Assembly: GCA_950097015.1 (NCBI GenBank)
Contig: CATNEN010000038.1
Span: 7,562,001 to 7,626,000 of the forward strand
From: Macrostomum hystrix
Lineage: Eukaryota > Platyhelminthes > Macrostomidae
Direction: 5' to 3'
DNA: 64,000 nucleotides
Part shown: positions 10,901-21,210 of the stretch, one piece after another
How the letters are laid out: each line of letters opens with the position of its first letter
Numbering within the stretch: the stretch's first letter is position 1
Program-made: the position numbers and the translations under genes
The notes under the pieces: model-generated
The model's input: the letters and a program-made list of their open reading frames with translations, nothing else
What the model was told of the DNA's origin: nothing
Databases searched by the model: none

Positions 10901-13900
10901 GCTTCGTTCTATCAAAGCTCCAGATTAGATCGCACAACCTCTTAAGGTGCTTCTTCTTTGTCTCGTCACTAAATTGTGAAAACACTGGAAGGATGAATTT
11001 GACGTAAACCTGTAGTTCAGCCATCTTATCACATTTAAGCTTCTTGTACAAAGTATGTAGTGAGACATTGTCTTTCAGAAAGATAGCTCTGCTGAAGCTC
11101 TTCCATTTGTCCATTTCGTCAGATACAAGTTCAGCTGGTAAGATGCAGGCCTGGTCAGAGTTCAAGGCGCAGCACCTGCCATCAGAGATAACAAACACTG
11201 GCCACGTGCGAACAATGCTGAGCAGGCTTGCCTTACCCTGGCTCTGACTCAACTGCTGCCAGTAGTTTTGGATATACAAAAGTACATTCACTGCCTGAGA
11301 CTCGTTTAGCGGCACCACATTTGTGTTTTCACTCAGAGCAAACTGAATAACTCGAAGCATAGATTCTGGCTTCTTGACATTCGCACAGATCTTGTCAATC
11401 AGCTGCAGGTTACTTCCCCACAGCGATGGGGCTTTTATCTGCTGCAGTGTCTCCTGAAGTTTTCTGCTGCAGTCATCGAGATTGACTTTTACGGGCTTGA
11501 AAATGCATGGAGCCTGTGATATGCTTGCAAAACTGCTCTCACTAATGGGAACGAGGTGAGCAGATCCACCAAAAACTGGATCCAGCAGAACTGCCATTGA
11601 ATTATCAGAGTCTGAGCACTCACAGTTCAAAAACTCCCACGCTCTCGCTAACCACTTCTCAATAGCTTCTTCAGTCATACCGAAATCAGACTTTGGTACC
11701 ATCAAATTGTTGGTATTGCAGACACTTGGATGCTCACGGCGCAAAATATTGAAAAAATCTTTAATAAAAAATCGACGAAACAAGTTGGCGTCAATCAAAT
11801 CAGACCTTTCCTCATCAGATAAAGCCAATACGTTCTCTTGGTGCGCAAACTCATGCTTTGCCTCTTTGTGAAGGAACAGATCGTAAAATTCAGTCAGAAA
11901 CAGCGGGTTCTGTCCAAATCCGAAAACAGTCAGCCGGCTTCCTGAACTTAGATTTAAGGGCGTTCCGTGAAGAAGTTTAAGTTCTTGAAGATCTTGAAGC
12001 TCACCTGCTAAATATGCAAGAATGCCAACCACAGCTTCTGAACTAGCGAAAGATGTCCGACTGACATCATTTGGCAAGGAGTCGCACAGTGCCTTTGAAG
12101 CAGAACCGCTCAGAAAAGCTGCGATTGACACAGCATCAGCAACAGGAACGAAGTCCAGCCGGCATGATTGAAGCGACTGGCGAAGACACACTTGGTCAGG
12201 AAAAATAAGTGGAAAGCTTAAATTTCGCAATACCTGCTGCAAAAAGTCACTTAAATTGTGTGGCAAAAGGAATCCAGCGCCTCCATCAACGTCACTCGAG
12301 CTCTGGGCAAGAGGTAGCCACCTCAGCTGCTTCTGGCTATCGTGGCGAACAGGAAAGATTTCTAAGCGGTCGTTGAAAACTTTCTGAAAAAATACACAGA
12401 CAAGCTCATCCCACAGAGTCGGACCATTGGTCACATACTCAGGAAATAGCCTATAAAATTCGCCCAGTTTGTCCACTTGGTTGAAAAATTTCCTTGCTGC
12501 CACCAACAATCTCCCGTAACACTCTGGTAGAAGCTGTGTGGCCAGCAACTGGTTCCACTGCTCTTTGTAATCAGCATCTCCATCCGCCTTCCACAATGAC
12601 CTTCGCGATGGGTCCAAAATAAAGTGCCCATTCAAGTGCACTGGCAAATCCGTGAAAACTGGAAGCGGAAGTAAGCAATAAACGTGACCAACAAACTTGC
12701 AGTCCTTCAAAGCGGTTAGATCGGCAGCAACGCCTGCCTTGGGCAGAAGACGCCATTTTCCTGAGGCCACCTGCTGACGCAACTGCACATCAACTTTACT
12801 GGGACCACCGAGCTGTTGACGGACGAGCCATTTACTTTGTTTGGAAGTGGCAAATGTGCCACTGCAAGTCGTGGTCAGTTCGTAAATCACAGAACTTAAA
12901 GGTAGATCAACGAGCTGTGCTCCTGAACTCAAAAGCGTTTGACTTGCACTTCTACATTCCTCTCTGAAACTAGCAAAGTCACCTGACATATCTACGGTTT
13001 CCGAATTAATAGTGAGCAGTTTTGTCAGCTGCCCACCTTCTGAGACTTCAGAAAGTTGCACTTGTCTGACATTTGCAAGAAACAGCATGGTTCGCCCCAA
13101 CTCATTCTTGAACTGTTGAAACAGAGATTTAATCTCATCAGCGCTGACAGCATTTTCACAAATTAGCGAATGCGCCGCAGCCGTCTTCGACCTCAGAGGA
13201 AGCCGGAAAACTGTTCCGCCGACGTGAGACGGACCTTCCGGATAATATCCCGCAAAGACATCAGCAAAGATCTGTTTTAGTCGTTCTAGTCCTTTAAACA
13301 TTCCGCCAGGAGTAGAAAAATTTGCGCCAGGCATGTACCTGCAGTGCGGATCCATGACACAAAACACTTTGCCATCGGACAGAAATGATGGAACATCCGT
13401 GATGTTGTACACGCAGTTGAATCCGATGCCGTACTGACCAGCCTTCCATGCATCGTCTCGCTTCGATCCAAGTCCAAGGTGCTGAATGCCTTTAATATCC
13501 GCATCGGAGAACACTGAATTGTTATACACAAGCAGAGCGGGTCCTTGCAGATCCTTCCATTCATCACTCAATAACTTTTCTTTTCCGTGAGATCTACGGT
13601 CGAGAATGAAGCGAATTTCAGACGCACCCGCATCATCAGCATTCTGAATGAGCTCCTTGAACAGTTCGATTCCCAGCGGATATCCGGAAATTATGTTTTG
13701 CAGTCTCGTCGTGAGATCCTCATGTTGGCCGAAAGGCAGCGGATGCATCCATTCAGCCAGCATGCTCTCGCGCTGGCTTGGAATTCCGAGCTTCTCGCAC
13801 AAGCCGTAGGAGATGTCTTTGTGACAGAAGTAAGTGCCATTGGGAAGTTGCACTGTAGTCAACCATGGCAAGTTATTGAAGCAAAGCTGGTTCTTTGGTC

Positions 13901-16900
13901 GGAGAACACAGTTCTGATCTGGAGCAACTAAATCTTCAAGGCTACTGTCTCCATGGTGGTACTCAACTACTTTATTGATCAAATTCATGCTGAGTCTCAG
14001 ATCAGCGGTAGTAAGTGGAGCTGAGCTGTACCGCTGAGACAGTTGCAGCAACACTCCTAGGAAGTGCGTTATGTCAAAGCGCGAGGCAACTCCTGCAGCT
14101 CGAAGAAAGGGCATACATGAGCTGTCAGTGCATAATTCGGCAGCAAGGACGTAGAGAAATGGAGGAAATTCAGAGTCTCTTCTGAATTCCGACACCTGGC
14201 GAGGCTTCAGAAATTCTTCAGATGACCACACGATTTCAGGCACTTGAGTCACTAAAGCAGAGACTTGAGCTTGTCTTAGAGATCTAGAGTTCAATTGAGC
14301 ACTTAGATGTTGGTACACATCCCGGCAAACACGAAGAGTCCATTGATCGGTCACTTTTGAACGAGCCACAGCCACCAGCTGCTGCCATGAAATTTCGTAG
14401 GAAATCTGGTTGTAGCCCTTCACGCCAATTTTCGCTAAGAGCTTCTGTCGACTGCTGGCAGAAACCTTACTAAGTACCACAGAGTCCATAACGATTTGTG
14501 AGCCCGAAACTAAATTTCCACAATCCGGATCAAATAACTCAGTCGGCTGGAAAAGTTGAGATGCATGATACCGATCAGATAGCCAGCTGAAGCAGCAATA
14601 TTGTGGTTTTCTCATCGCAGGTAAAAACGATATGCTTTTCAGTTGATCAAAAGGGCGATTAAAATTGGTGCGATAATAATCCAAGTATGAAAGTAAAATT
14701 GTGGTTCGCTCGGATCTCTGAGGCTGTGGCAAACCTTTTATTGATTCGGCTCTCGCCAAAACTTCAGGCCAGGTGAGATCCACGCGAAGTCCGATTGATT
14801 GAAGTGCCTTCAATCGGTCTGCGGTTCTCAGTTCGCTGTGTGGAAATACCGGTTCTTCTGTCCCGAACAATCTGGCTGCATGACATCCGGGCTCCAGCAG
14901 CTGTGAGGGCTGGTGCAATGCGTTGCTAGTATTTGGAATGCAGTAACACTGTCTCATACGATTGAGGACATTGGGAGTCACTAACGTTGATGCTGGGCCC
15001 CAGATGTTGCTTCCGATGCGACTACCAGCGTCAAGAATAAATTTAAGTACCTTTAGGCAATCTGCATTGTGGGCTGACTGCCACAAACTCTGGACTTTCG
15101 ACACGAAATTTAACAGCAACGTCTCTCCTGACCATTGTCGCTGTAAAATCTTGCTTTTATGCTTTAGCTGCTCAGCAGTCCGGCGAACTTCGTCAGTCAG
15201 AGACGCCACACCCTCGTTCGCTGCAACGAGCTTCGTGGCCAGCCGGCAAAGAGATGCAGAAACCTCACCAAGTGCATGGATGCTGGGATCCAAGAACACG
15301 GTCTGACTGAGACTTTTCCAGCCGGATGATGTGTGAAAGATCGGAGTCTGGCCATCGAGTAAGACGCCAAAAAACTTTTCAATGAGAGGCCTCCACACGG
15401 CTTGGGTTGCACTTTCGAGTCGTGGCCAAAGATCTTGGGACACTTCTGGATTGACCAGCCTCATTCCTGCTAAAATCTCCAGAGCATCGATGTAGGCAGG
15501 ACAAATCAGCTCAGTGAGCAGCACTCGGTTCCACTGACCAAGACTCCACACGCCTTGCTTCTCGTCGACTGTGACCTCGTTGAGATGTCGCCGGTTTGAT
15601 GTGACGGAGAAGCTGGCGTTCAGAATCACTGGGAACGGATTTTCGACTGGCAGCGGCAGAAAGCAGAACAACAGCGATGCCGGCTGACTGTCCCGTGATA
15701 GCGGCACGACTTTATCGGACTGTTGGATGAGTACGGCCACTGATCCTACCGGAGCCAGTCCGTGACGACGCTGCTCCATAGCCATTGCGAGAGACGCTCC
15801 TGTTCCGACAGCTGAACATACAAGCCATACTCTGCTTGAGTCTTTCGTGCATAGTTTAAAGGTTTCTTTTGTCACTGGATTCAGCTGAACGTCAACCTCG
15901 ACGGTCATTTGACACTTGGACTCTCTAACCAGAGGATTCGCACTATTGGTTGTCAATTCGATGAGCTTCTCAGCCACCTTAAGCGTTGAGCTTTGAGCAG
16001 CGAACTCTTGATCAGCCACAGTGATTTCTGGTATGGACAGTTTCGGAACCGCAATCAAGTGTTTCTTGAAATAGCACAGTGGTCTCTTGCAAGCCGAGAA
16101 TATGAGTTGAGTCTTATTATTGGCATTTCTGGCTTCTGATGGCAGGAACAGACATCGGAACTTGCGTACAGTCTGTGTGAAAAGGAGCATTGTGTCAGCC
16201 TGCTCGGCTGCCAGTCTTAATAAGGCGTGCATCTCTGAATCTGAGTACACGCGTTCGCAAATCTTTGACTTTCGTGCTAGGGCCTCTGTGCGCAGAGGCA
16301 GCCGCAAGAGTGTACCGTTGAACTCGCCGTTCGAGGCGCGAAGGTCGCAGCCGGCCACACTTGCGAACGGTGCGAACTGGTTCGCGTACCGATCAAGCAG
16401 GTTCGGCTGTGCTCTGAAGTCCAACTCGACTCCCGTATCCCGTTCGCCCTGGCTGGCGTACACGGCTTCCAAAAAGCCCTCACCCCTGCGCTCGCCATGC
16501 GGATCGAGAACCAGCATGCGGTGTCGGCTGAGGATCTGGGGCACGTCAGTCAGGTTGTAGACCGAGTTGAAGCCCAGGCCGAACCGACCAACTTTGGCCG
16601 TCTTCTCCAGCTTGGTGGCTCCGCTCAGCTGGAGAATGTTGTCAAAGTCTTCGTCGCTGAAGGTGGCGTTGTTGTGAGCCCACAGCGCCCGACCTTGACA
16701 GTCGGCCATCGCTGGATCGAGAAGGGACTCGGCGCCTAGCCAGTTGGCGTTTTCCCGACAGTCGTAAACCAGCGTCACCTCGGTGGCGCCCGCATCGTCT
16801 GCGTTCTGCAGCAGCTCCTTGGGCACCGCCAGACCGTCCGAGTATTCGTCGAGCAGTCGCTTGAGCCGCCTTGTGAGCGGCTCGGACTGACCGCGCAGTC

Positions 16901-16925
16901 GCAGACCACCTGAGGCCTGAGCCAT
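7947..16925 (-). CDS. SACS: Sacsin-like protein, intronless, 2992 aa
   Basis: Sacsin is a very large chaperone-like protein with repeated Hsp90-type (GHKL) ATPase modules. In vertebrates it works in the cytoplasm in mitochondrial dynamics and intermediate-filament quality control. Here two such regions are clear. The first is at the N-terminus, with KELLQNADDAGAT at residues 36-48 and GRFGLGFNSVYNLTDVP from 113. The second has ELIQNADDAGAS near 1095 and GQYGIGFNCVYNITDVP near 1165. A J-like segment (about 2730-2790) has no HPD. A Gly/Arg-rich linker (about 2815-2845) leads to a C-terminal HEPN domain (about 2860-2990) with a conserved RYP. Human sacsin has three GHKL regions, an N-terminal ubiquitin-like domain and about 4579 aa, so this is a shorter form. 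The ATG at 16925 is the first Met; ten further in-frame codons upstream lack ATG. One uninterrupted 9-kb exon matches the giant exon of vertebrate SACS. Confidence 0.93.
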   Translation of the reverse strand: MAQASGGLRLRGQSEPLTRRLKRLLDEYSDGLAVPKELLQNADDAGATEVTLVYDCRENANWLGAESLLDPAMADCQGRALWAHNNATFSDEDFDNILQLSGATKLEKTAKVGRFGLGFNSVYNLTDVPQILSRHRMLVLDPHGERRGEGFLEAVYASQGERDTGVELDFRAQPNLLDRYANQFAPFASVAGCDLRASNGEFNGTLLRLPLRTEALARKSKICERVYSDSEMHALLRLAAEQADTMLLFTQTVRKFRCLFLPSEARNANNKTQLIFSACKRPLCYFKKHLIAVPKLSIPEITVADQEFAAQSSTLKVAEKLIELTTNSANPLVRESKCQMTVEVDVQLNPVTKETFKLCTKDSSRVWLVCSAVGTGASLAMAMEQRRHGLAPVGSVAVLIQQSDKVVPLSRDSQPASLLFCFLPLPVENPFPVILNASFSVTSNRRHLNEVTVDEKQGVWSLGQWNRVLLTELICPAYIDALEILAGMRLVNPEVSQDLWPRLESATQAVWRPLIEKFFGVLLDGQTPIFHTSSGWKSLSQTVFLDPSIHALGEVSASLCRLATKLVAANEGVASLTDEVRRTAEQLKHKSKILQRQWSGETLLLNFVSKVQSLWQSAHNADCLKVLKFILDAGSRIGSNIWGPASTLVTPNVLNRMRQCYCIPNTSNALHQPSQLLEPGCHAARLFGTEEPVFPHSELRTADRLKALQSIGLRVDLTWPEVLARAESIKGLPQPQRSERTTILLSYLDYYRTNFNRPFDQLKSISFLPAMRKPQYCCFSWLSDRYHASQLFQPTELFDPDCGNLVSGSQIVMDSVVLSKVSASSRQKLLAKIGVKGYNQISYEISWQQLVAVARSKVTDQWTLRVCRDVYQHLSAQLNSRSLRQAQVSALVTQVPEIVWSSEEFLKPRQVSEFRRDSEFPPFLYVLAAELCTDSSCMPFLRAAGVASRFDITHFLGVLLQLSQRYSSAPLTTADLRLSMNLINKVVEYHHGDSSLEDLVAPDQNCVLRPKNQLCFNNLPWLTTVQLPNGTYFCHKDISYGLCEKLGIPSQRESMLAEWMHPLPFGQHEDLTTRLQNIISGYPLGIELFKELIQNADDAGASEIRFILDRRSHGKEKLLSDEWKDLQGPALLVYNNSVFSDADIKGIQHLGLGSKRDDAWKAGQYGIGFNCVYNITDVPSFLSDGKVFCVMDPHCRYMPGANFSTPGGMFKGLERLKQIFADVFAGYYPEGPSHVGGTVFRLPLRSKTAAAHSLICENAVSADEIKSLFQQFKNELGRTMLFLANVRQVQLSEVSEGGQLTKLLTINSETVDMSGDFASFREECRSASQTLLSSGAQLVDLPLSSVIYELTTTCSGTFATSKQSKWLVRQQLGGPSKVDVQLRQQVASGKWRLLPKAGVAADLTALKDCKFVGHVYCLLPLPVFTDLPVHLNGHFILDPSRRSLWKADGDADYKEQWNQLLATQLLPECYGRLLVAARKFFNQVDKLGEFYRLFPEYVTNGPTLWDELVCVFFQKVFNDRLEIFPVRHDSQKQLRWLPLAQSSSDVDGGAGFLLPHNLSDFLQQVLRNLSFPLIFPDQVCLRQSLQSCRLDFVPVADAVSIAAFLSGSASKALCDSLPNDVSRTSFASSEAVVGILAYLAGELQDLQELKLLHGTPLNLSSGSRLTVFGFGQNPLFLTEFYDLFLHKEAKHEFAHQENVLALSDEERSDLIDANLFRRFFIKDFFNILRREHPSVCNTNNLMVPKSDFGMTEEAIEKWLARAWEFLNCECSDSDNSMAVLLDPVFGGSAHLVPISESSFASISQAPCIFKPVKVNLDDCSRKLQETLQQIKAPSLWGSNLQLIDKICANVKKPESMLRVIQFALSENTNVVPLNESQAVNVLLYIQNYWQQLSQSQGKASLLSIVRTWPVFVISDGRCCALNSDQACILPAELVSDEMDKWKSFSRAIFLKDNVSLHTLYKKLKCDKMAELQVYVKFILPVFSQFSDETKKKHLKRLCDLIWSFDRTKLENAELYKELEWSLQRVELIPVERSWKTVRSFFDENVQIFKDFLGPESFLPAPYNNERWRKLMKISGLIIECDGETVISFANQVAAQGATGGTDEVLRKSELLLEFIDSVDFKSHRSDAVVFQLAQIPFIIANSDDVLRSLCASFDAQMSSLSQCCSFDSRYICWTVKFYAPSWVNSGSCFVKYMQTVANAEFLRHLAKLFSTPTFTTSDLQSDCLTRRLDIMRSVYAKLSEIHRSGHVNQISAFNQVACIIIPSQKGHYFVTPKRVTFDKKSKILPYIVSCPKEFVHFRNLFTALGATHAATLEQLRLALELIRDQQQPEFLSEKQLFSVSHIISNIIVLLERGEKLQFQSGKVLFLPTLCKRHGNANEALQDFFELVDCRQLTISDSEEYGKRLVDTQELRLLDLSFCKLGTDKERRLYFSLNTDMGLKLLSKNVSEKLISDINKLCEHGEDCQLRLCVEDELNHPVLHKCIVSILLLEQDGPDTHGDEKLKAVKSLISCFSIVCLSELKTRLVVSGAEQPDSEGEKSFLVAGEKLLMNHQSAQDENEENQKQLWRIDFSEAIQQILSNGFNLTADQKRYLTLVLMMDNPDGMLELLSRSKISLHESRLQQFAEPSFSNDSLLGEGVPDIDHCLLRQLPDKPKDLLNRTVAFRTPEGGFVYAKVVERHPGDSDNPWTAEVTIEIGGYRRRVTTSDLYSIEEISVSEILESPPSGQDLRKTVDQLLCSAAALPTEQQRQAFKRVLAQYSKSEDSFNEVRGYAANHEWTHQFNNFVDEWHDEVVHVTRYRQILIAEEIVFTVRTRHYRRGGGRRVGGGGSVGFGGGVWNSSTTSLSRGGRSSNQCVTRALPNDAARYLKTSQHDLRTASRLAESGEYNWACYISWQAAEKALKALLISQGQPIERSHQLSQHLCCVSGSDLQISLTDHVASLARAIVDDCRYPSERSRPRIPSEVFGAEQAHQALLGAEGVERCVSSVIGEASV

Positions 16926-18018
16926 CAAATGCTTTTGATGAGATTGATGACGCAAAATCTAAACTTGTTGATTACTCTGAAATTTTTAATTAAACTGAGT
17001 TCTAGTACACTGGGTGAGTACATCAAAAACTATTTTGTGAGCAAGCAACCTGAGGAAAAAGAATTATAAGCAACAAAACTACAGCCGTTGCGGAGCATAT
17101 GTACTAAAGCAAATCGTGCTATTAATTTGCACTCTTTTGCATGCTTTTTGTGCACTCTGCATATTAACTATGACAGTTAGACTGCATTGTAGCTCATCTG
17201 ATGATTGTTCTGAGAAACTGGTAATTTTTGGGCTAGCAGTCACCCTGTGACTTGAGGCAAAAACTGTGACAGCGGAGACAAAGGTAGGCGGCCAGAGGCC
17301 GGAGCGCAGGGAAAGGGACCCCGGTAGAAACGGGGCTGAAGGAGAGCAAAAAGGGCCTAGTACGTACGCATGCAACACGCATTACTCCTGTAGAGAAACG
17401 CACGCCAGCCAGCTTCTAACATAAACTTTCTAAACCTAAGCAATTCCTTAAAAATTTCCTGGAAATCTGCATGTACAGCACCCAACGCAGCGAGATAGAA
17501 CAATACAATAGTATCTACCTCGTACTTAATCAGCAAGCAGCGCAGTAAAATCCAAGCTAGGCTCACGCTTCTTTCCCAACCCAGGGTTTGGGTTAAGTAA
17601 ACATCTACGAGTATTAAACGGAGAGCGTACTCAAATTGAACCATTAATACTATTCAAGCACTCCTCGAAAGAAGAAAAACAACTTTGCTCATAATTGCGA
17701 CGGAATCTATCCTTTGAACCTTGGGTTTTTTTTCCAGCAACTGTCTTTCTTTCTTCTTTCTTTCCTTCTTTCTTTCTTCCAAGAATTCATTCTAGCTGGC
17801 TATACTCATATTTAACTGAAGTGAGCAGCAGGTTTAATCTTGGTATTTCACATTTTTCAGCATTGGCGTACCCATGATTTTATTTTCATGGCGCCACAAC
17901 TTGGGGCCACAAGTCTGCAGGATAAAACAAAAAAACTATAATTACCGATAAGCCACAATTGTGCAATTCAAAGGGTGCTCTACCACGGACATGCTAAGAG
18001 TTTGTTGCTGATTGAGCT
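16926..18018. other. Spacer upstream of the sacsin-like gene
   Basis: No supported gene. It probably contains the promoter and 5' UTR of the minus-strand sacsin-like gene, but no TATA box or other element is distinctive. A (CTTT)n-type pyrimidine run lies at about 17745-17780. Confidence 0.5.
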
Positions 18019-18660
18019 TGGGCGCCATGACCGGCGAGCTTGGGCGCCATCACCAGGAGCTTGGGCTCCATCACGAGGAGCTTTTGCGAAATGAATGGGA
18101 GCTTGGGCACCATCACTAGGAGCTTGGGAACCATCACTAGGAGCTAGGGAACCATCACTAGGAGCTTGGGAACCATCACTAGGAGCTTGGGAACCATCAC
18201 TAGGAGCTTGGGAACCATCATCGGGAGCTTGGGAACCATCACTAGGAGCTTGGGAACCATCACTAGGAGCTTGGGAATCATCATCGGGAGCTTGGGAACC
18301 ATCGCTAGGAGCTTGGGCGCCATCATCGGGAGCTTGGGAACCATCACTAGGAGCTTGGGAACCATCACTAGGAGCTTGGGAACCATCACTAGGAGCTTGG
18401 GAACCATCACTAGGAGCTTGGGAACCATCACTAGGAGCTTGGGAACCATCACTAGGAGCTTGGGAATCATCATCGGGAGCTTGGGAACCATCGCTAGGAG
18501 CTTGGGCGCCATCATCGGGAGCTTGGGAACCATCACTAGGAGCTTGGGAACCATCACTAGGAGCTTGGGAACCATCACTAGGAGCTTGGGAACCATCACT
18601 GGAGCTTGTGAACCATCACTAGTAGCTTGGGCACCATCACTAAGAGCTTGGGTAAGCCCG
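18019..18660. repeat. 21-bp minisatellite array
   Basis: About 29 copies of a unit containing GAGCTTGGGAACCATCACTA, with regular variants ATCATCGG and GCGCCATC. A block of several units is duplicated in the same order (around 18260-18350 and 18465-18535). The period is a multiple of three, so open frames exist on both strands. They are not genes. Confidence 0.95.
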
Positions 18661-20075
18661 AAATTATGTTTAATATATAAGGTGCGACTTTGATTCAGGC
18701 AGAGCTAAGTAAAAAGTAAAGCAGGGAGAAACGAAACTTTGCTCACCATGTGTAACTAGGCCTTATATATTATATTTTAAACATCAATTAATGCCAATCA
18801 ACCAGTGATGAACTAAGTTTTATTGATAAAGCTCAAAATGAATTATGACTAGTTCAGAAAACATATTATTATATAAATGTTAATCCAAACTCTGACTAGC
18901 TAGCTTAGCTATTGCGACAGTTACTATTTTTCATAAAATAGAGTGAAATAAAAAACAAGACACATAAAGTACAATCTATAAATTTCGCAATTAATTTACC
19001 ATCACTGCACATATAGAGCAGATGACTACATGCTGATAGTTTATGGAGAAATGGATAGCAAAATCATTCATTTTCTTCCTTTTAGATAATGAATTTCTGA
19101 TGCACTATAGAAAAAACTGAAATGTATTATAAGTAGCTATACTACTAGAATATATCACACAGTACTACAAACAAAAGGACATTAAAATGATAATTTGCTA
19201 TAGCTAGCCAAGGGATAGGTAAATTAAAGTTTATACATCTAGGCCTACATATTTGAGTACAAGCTGGTAGCAACTTATGTGAGTTTATATAGTTGTGTAA
19301 TTCACAACTGTGAATAAGTTGCTGTTAGTTGTTAGAGACGAATTTATCATCTCAGTCCTTTATTGTCATTTATAGTAGAAAAAATATATCTCAATAAAAG
19401 TTTTCGAATTTTCGAAGGTATGGATAGCAATCTTTCATGCTATGCTTTCGTACTAGATTATGTAATATTAGATACGAAATATGATACAAACAAGTCTGTT
19501 TTAAAACCTAAATACTATAAATTATATTGGACGCTTTTTAAAAGGTCACTTACTATTTTACTATACCGCTAGGTAATCTCAGCGTCAAAGGCAAGTCTCG
19601 AAGTATGCGCAGGTTCACAAACTTGCATATGGCCTGAAACCGAAAAATGTGGTGTCTATAAATACATATTAAGTAGACATTTTCACTCTCTTATGACGAA
19701 TTTTTACATAACAATTTTTATAAAAAAACAAATGTTTTTTTAACTCTGGACACAATGCGCAGGCGAAATTTTTCATTTGTTTATCTGAGTACTTAACAAA
19801 CACGTAAACTCGAAAAATCTGTTTAAAGGCTTCACAAAACTAATAAATTATGTGTTTTTTGCCGCTTTTGAAGCTCTTGCCTATCCTTTCTACTTGTAGC
19901 GTATGTCTTTTTTAATTGCACCAATATTACATGAGCACTAATATCTGGTATACATGCACATTGTCTTCGAGCGATATCACAATAAAAAACCTCGCAAAGT
20001 AATTAGTCGCACAACATCAGATTTTAACATCTTACATCAGGTACGTATTTATAGAAAAAAAACTTTGAAACTTCA
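18661..20075. other. AT-rich spacer, no gene seen
   Basis: Strongly AT-rich with only short open frames. Two AGGCCT-type motifs occur (near 18757 and 19241). Confidence 0.55.
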
Positions 20076-20420
20076 GGGGGTGTTTGGCAGAGCGGTTAAC
20101 GCGTTTGCCTCTTGAGCCAAGGTCCCTGAGATCGATTTCGCGGCGAGGCCATTCATTTAGGGCGCAGCCGCGGAGAGATGGAATTTTCGTGCAATCTACG
20201 CCCTTCAGGGCCAACCTTAAAGGTACAGTGAAGTATACACTGCCTGAATTTGAGAGAGTCACGGCAGATGTGCGAGCATGTGCCTGCGTGCGTGTGCCTT
20301 TATGCTCAGAAGCCAGCGAAATGCGGGATGCATTTGCTTTCTCGCCGGCTGCAGGTCTATAGTGTCACCAATTAATTATGTGTCATTGCTTGCAGCCCTG
20401 CTGCAATTATTATTATTTTC
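20076..20420 (+). mobile_element. SINE-A, near full-length copy
   Basis: The copy starts with a tRNA-like head: A-box-like TTGGCAGAGCGGTTAACGCG at about 20087-20106, then CCAAGGTCCCTGAG and B-box-like GAGATCGATTTC. The body follows: GGCGCAGCCGCGGAGAGA, CGTGCAATCTACGCCCTTCA, GTACAGTGAAGTATACACTG. It ends CTTGCAGCCCTGCTGCAATT with an ATT-repeat tail. Confidence 0.9.
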
Positions 20421-21210
20421 GAAGCTTATATTATCACTATAATATGAATGCTGGTGAAAGGAAGTAAAATTACAATTTCAAATGTCATTACTGCTCGAGC
20501 TTGGGCCTAAATACGAAGATGACCGCGATTTCGGCTCCATGCAGGCCCCGGCCCAGGGTCAAGCTCCCTTTAACAACCTCTGCCGGCCAACGAATTGTCT
20601 CCACCGTTGTGGATCCTCTTTAGTCGTCAGGCAGGGCCTTTTTAGATTGCCGCAACTGGTGTGGAAGCAGTCAATCAGACGCTGTTTCTTGTAAACGTCT
20701 TGTTCGTCGCCAATCAATTGAAACGTATTAATACAGACTTATCATGCAGTCGGTGTGACAAGCACATCGCTGGAAAATTTCAGACGAGCTCTGAGACGGG
20801 CTATTAAATTTATTTGCTTAATAAAAAACAATTAGCCCTAATGATTTTAGTCAGAAAATATACTTACTCAGTGAAAATCTATTGATAGTGTGTCTAAAAT
20901 AGAAAAATCCAAAGCATTCTCAGTTTAAAATAGCATTGGTTTTCGTCTTTTTAACCTGCAGTTATAACATCAGATCACTTGCGGTAAAGCAACTTAATCT
21001 TGGAGAAATTTTCAACTGAAGTGAGCAGAAGTATGGGGCGTAAATTACAACTCCAGGATTTCTATACAATTTTCTTCAGCTCGTGGCTTTTATAGCTTTT
21101 TTAGAAATTTCGCAAGGGAAAATGTGAACGGACCAGGCTACTGTAGAGATTAATTTAATCACTACTCGAGCGATGGTTAAGCAAGTTCTGAATGTTCAAA
21201 TTTGATCGCC
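20421..21210. other. Spacer, unclassified GC-richer block at 20480-20830
   Basis: About 350 bp are GC-richer than the surroundings and contain a 70-codon open frame without similarity. This may be a mobile-element fragment. The remainder is AT-rich and should include the 3' UTR of the FAM47E-like gene. Confidence 0.4.

Noticed and set aside
16926-16955. Upstream extension of the sacsin-like ORF to 16955
   Set aside because: The ten extra codons begin with TTG, not ATG; the first ATG at 16925 is the better start and directly precedes the GHKL region.
20482-20694. 70-codon ORF in the GC-richer block after the SINE
   Set aside because: No similarity, no splice context and no codon-like periodicity; perhaps a mobile-element fragment.
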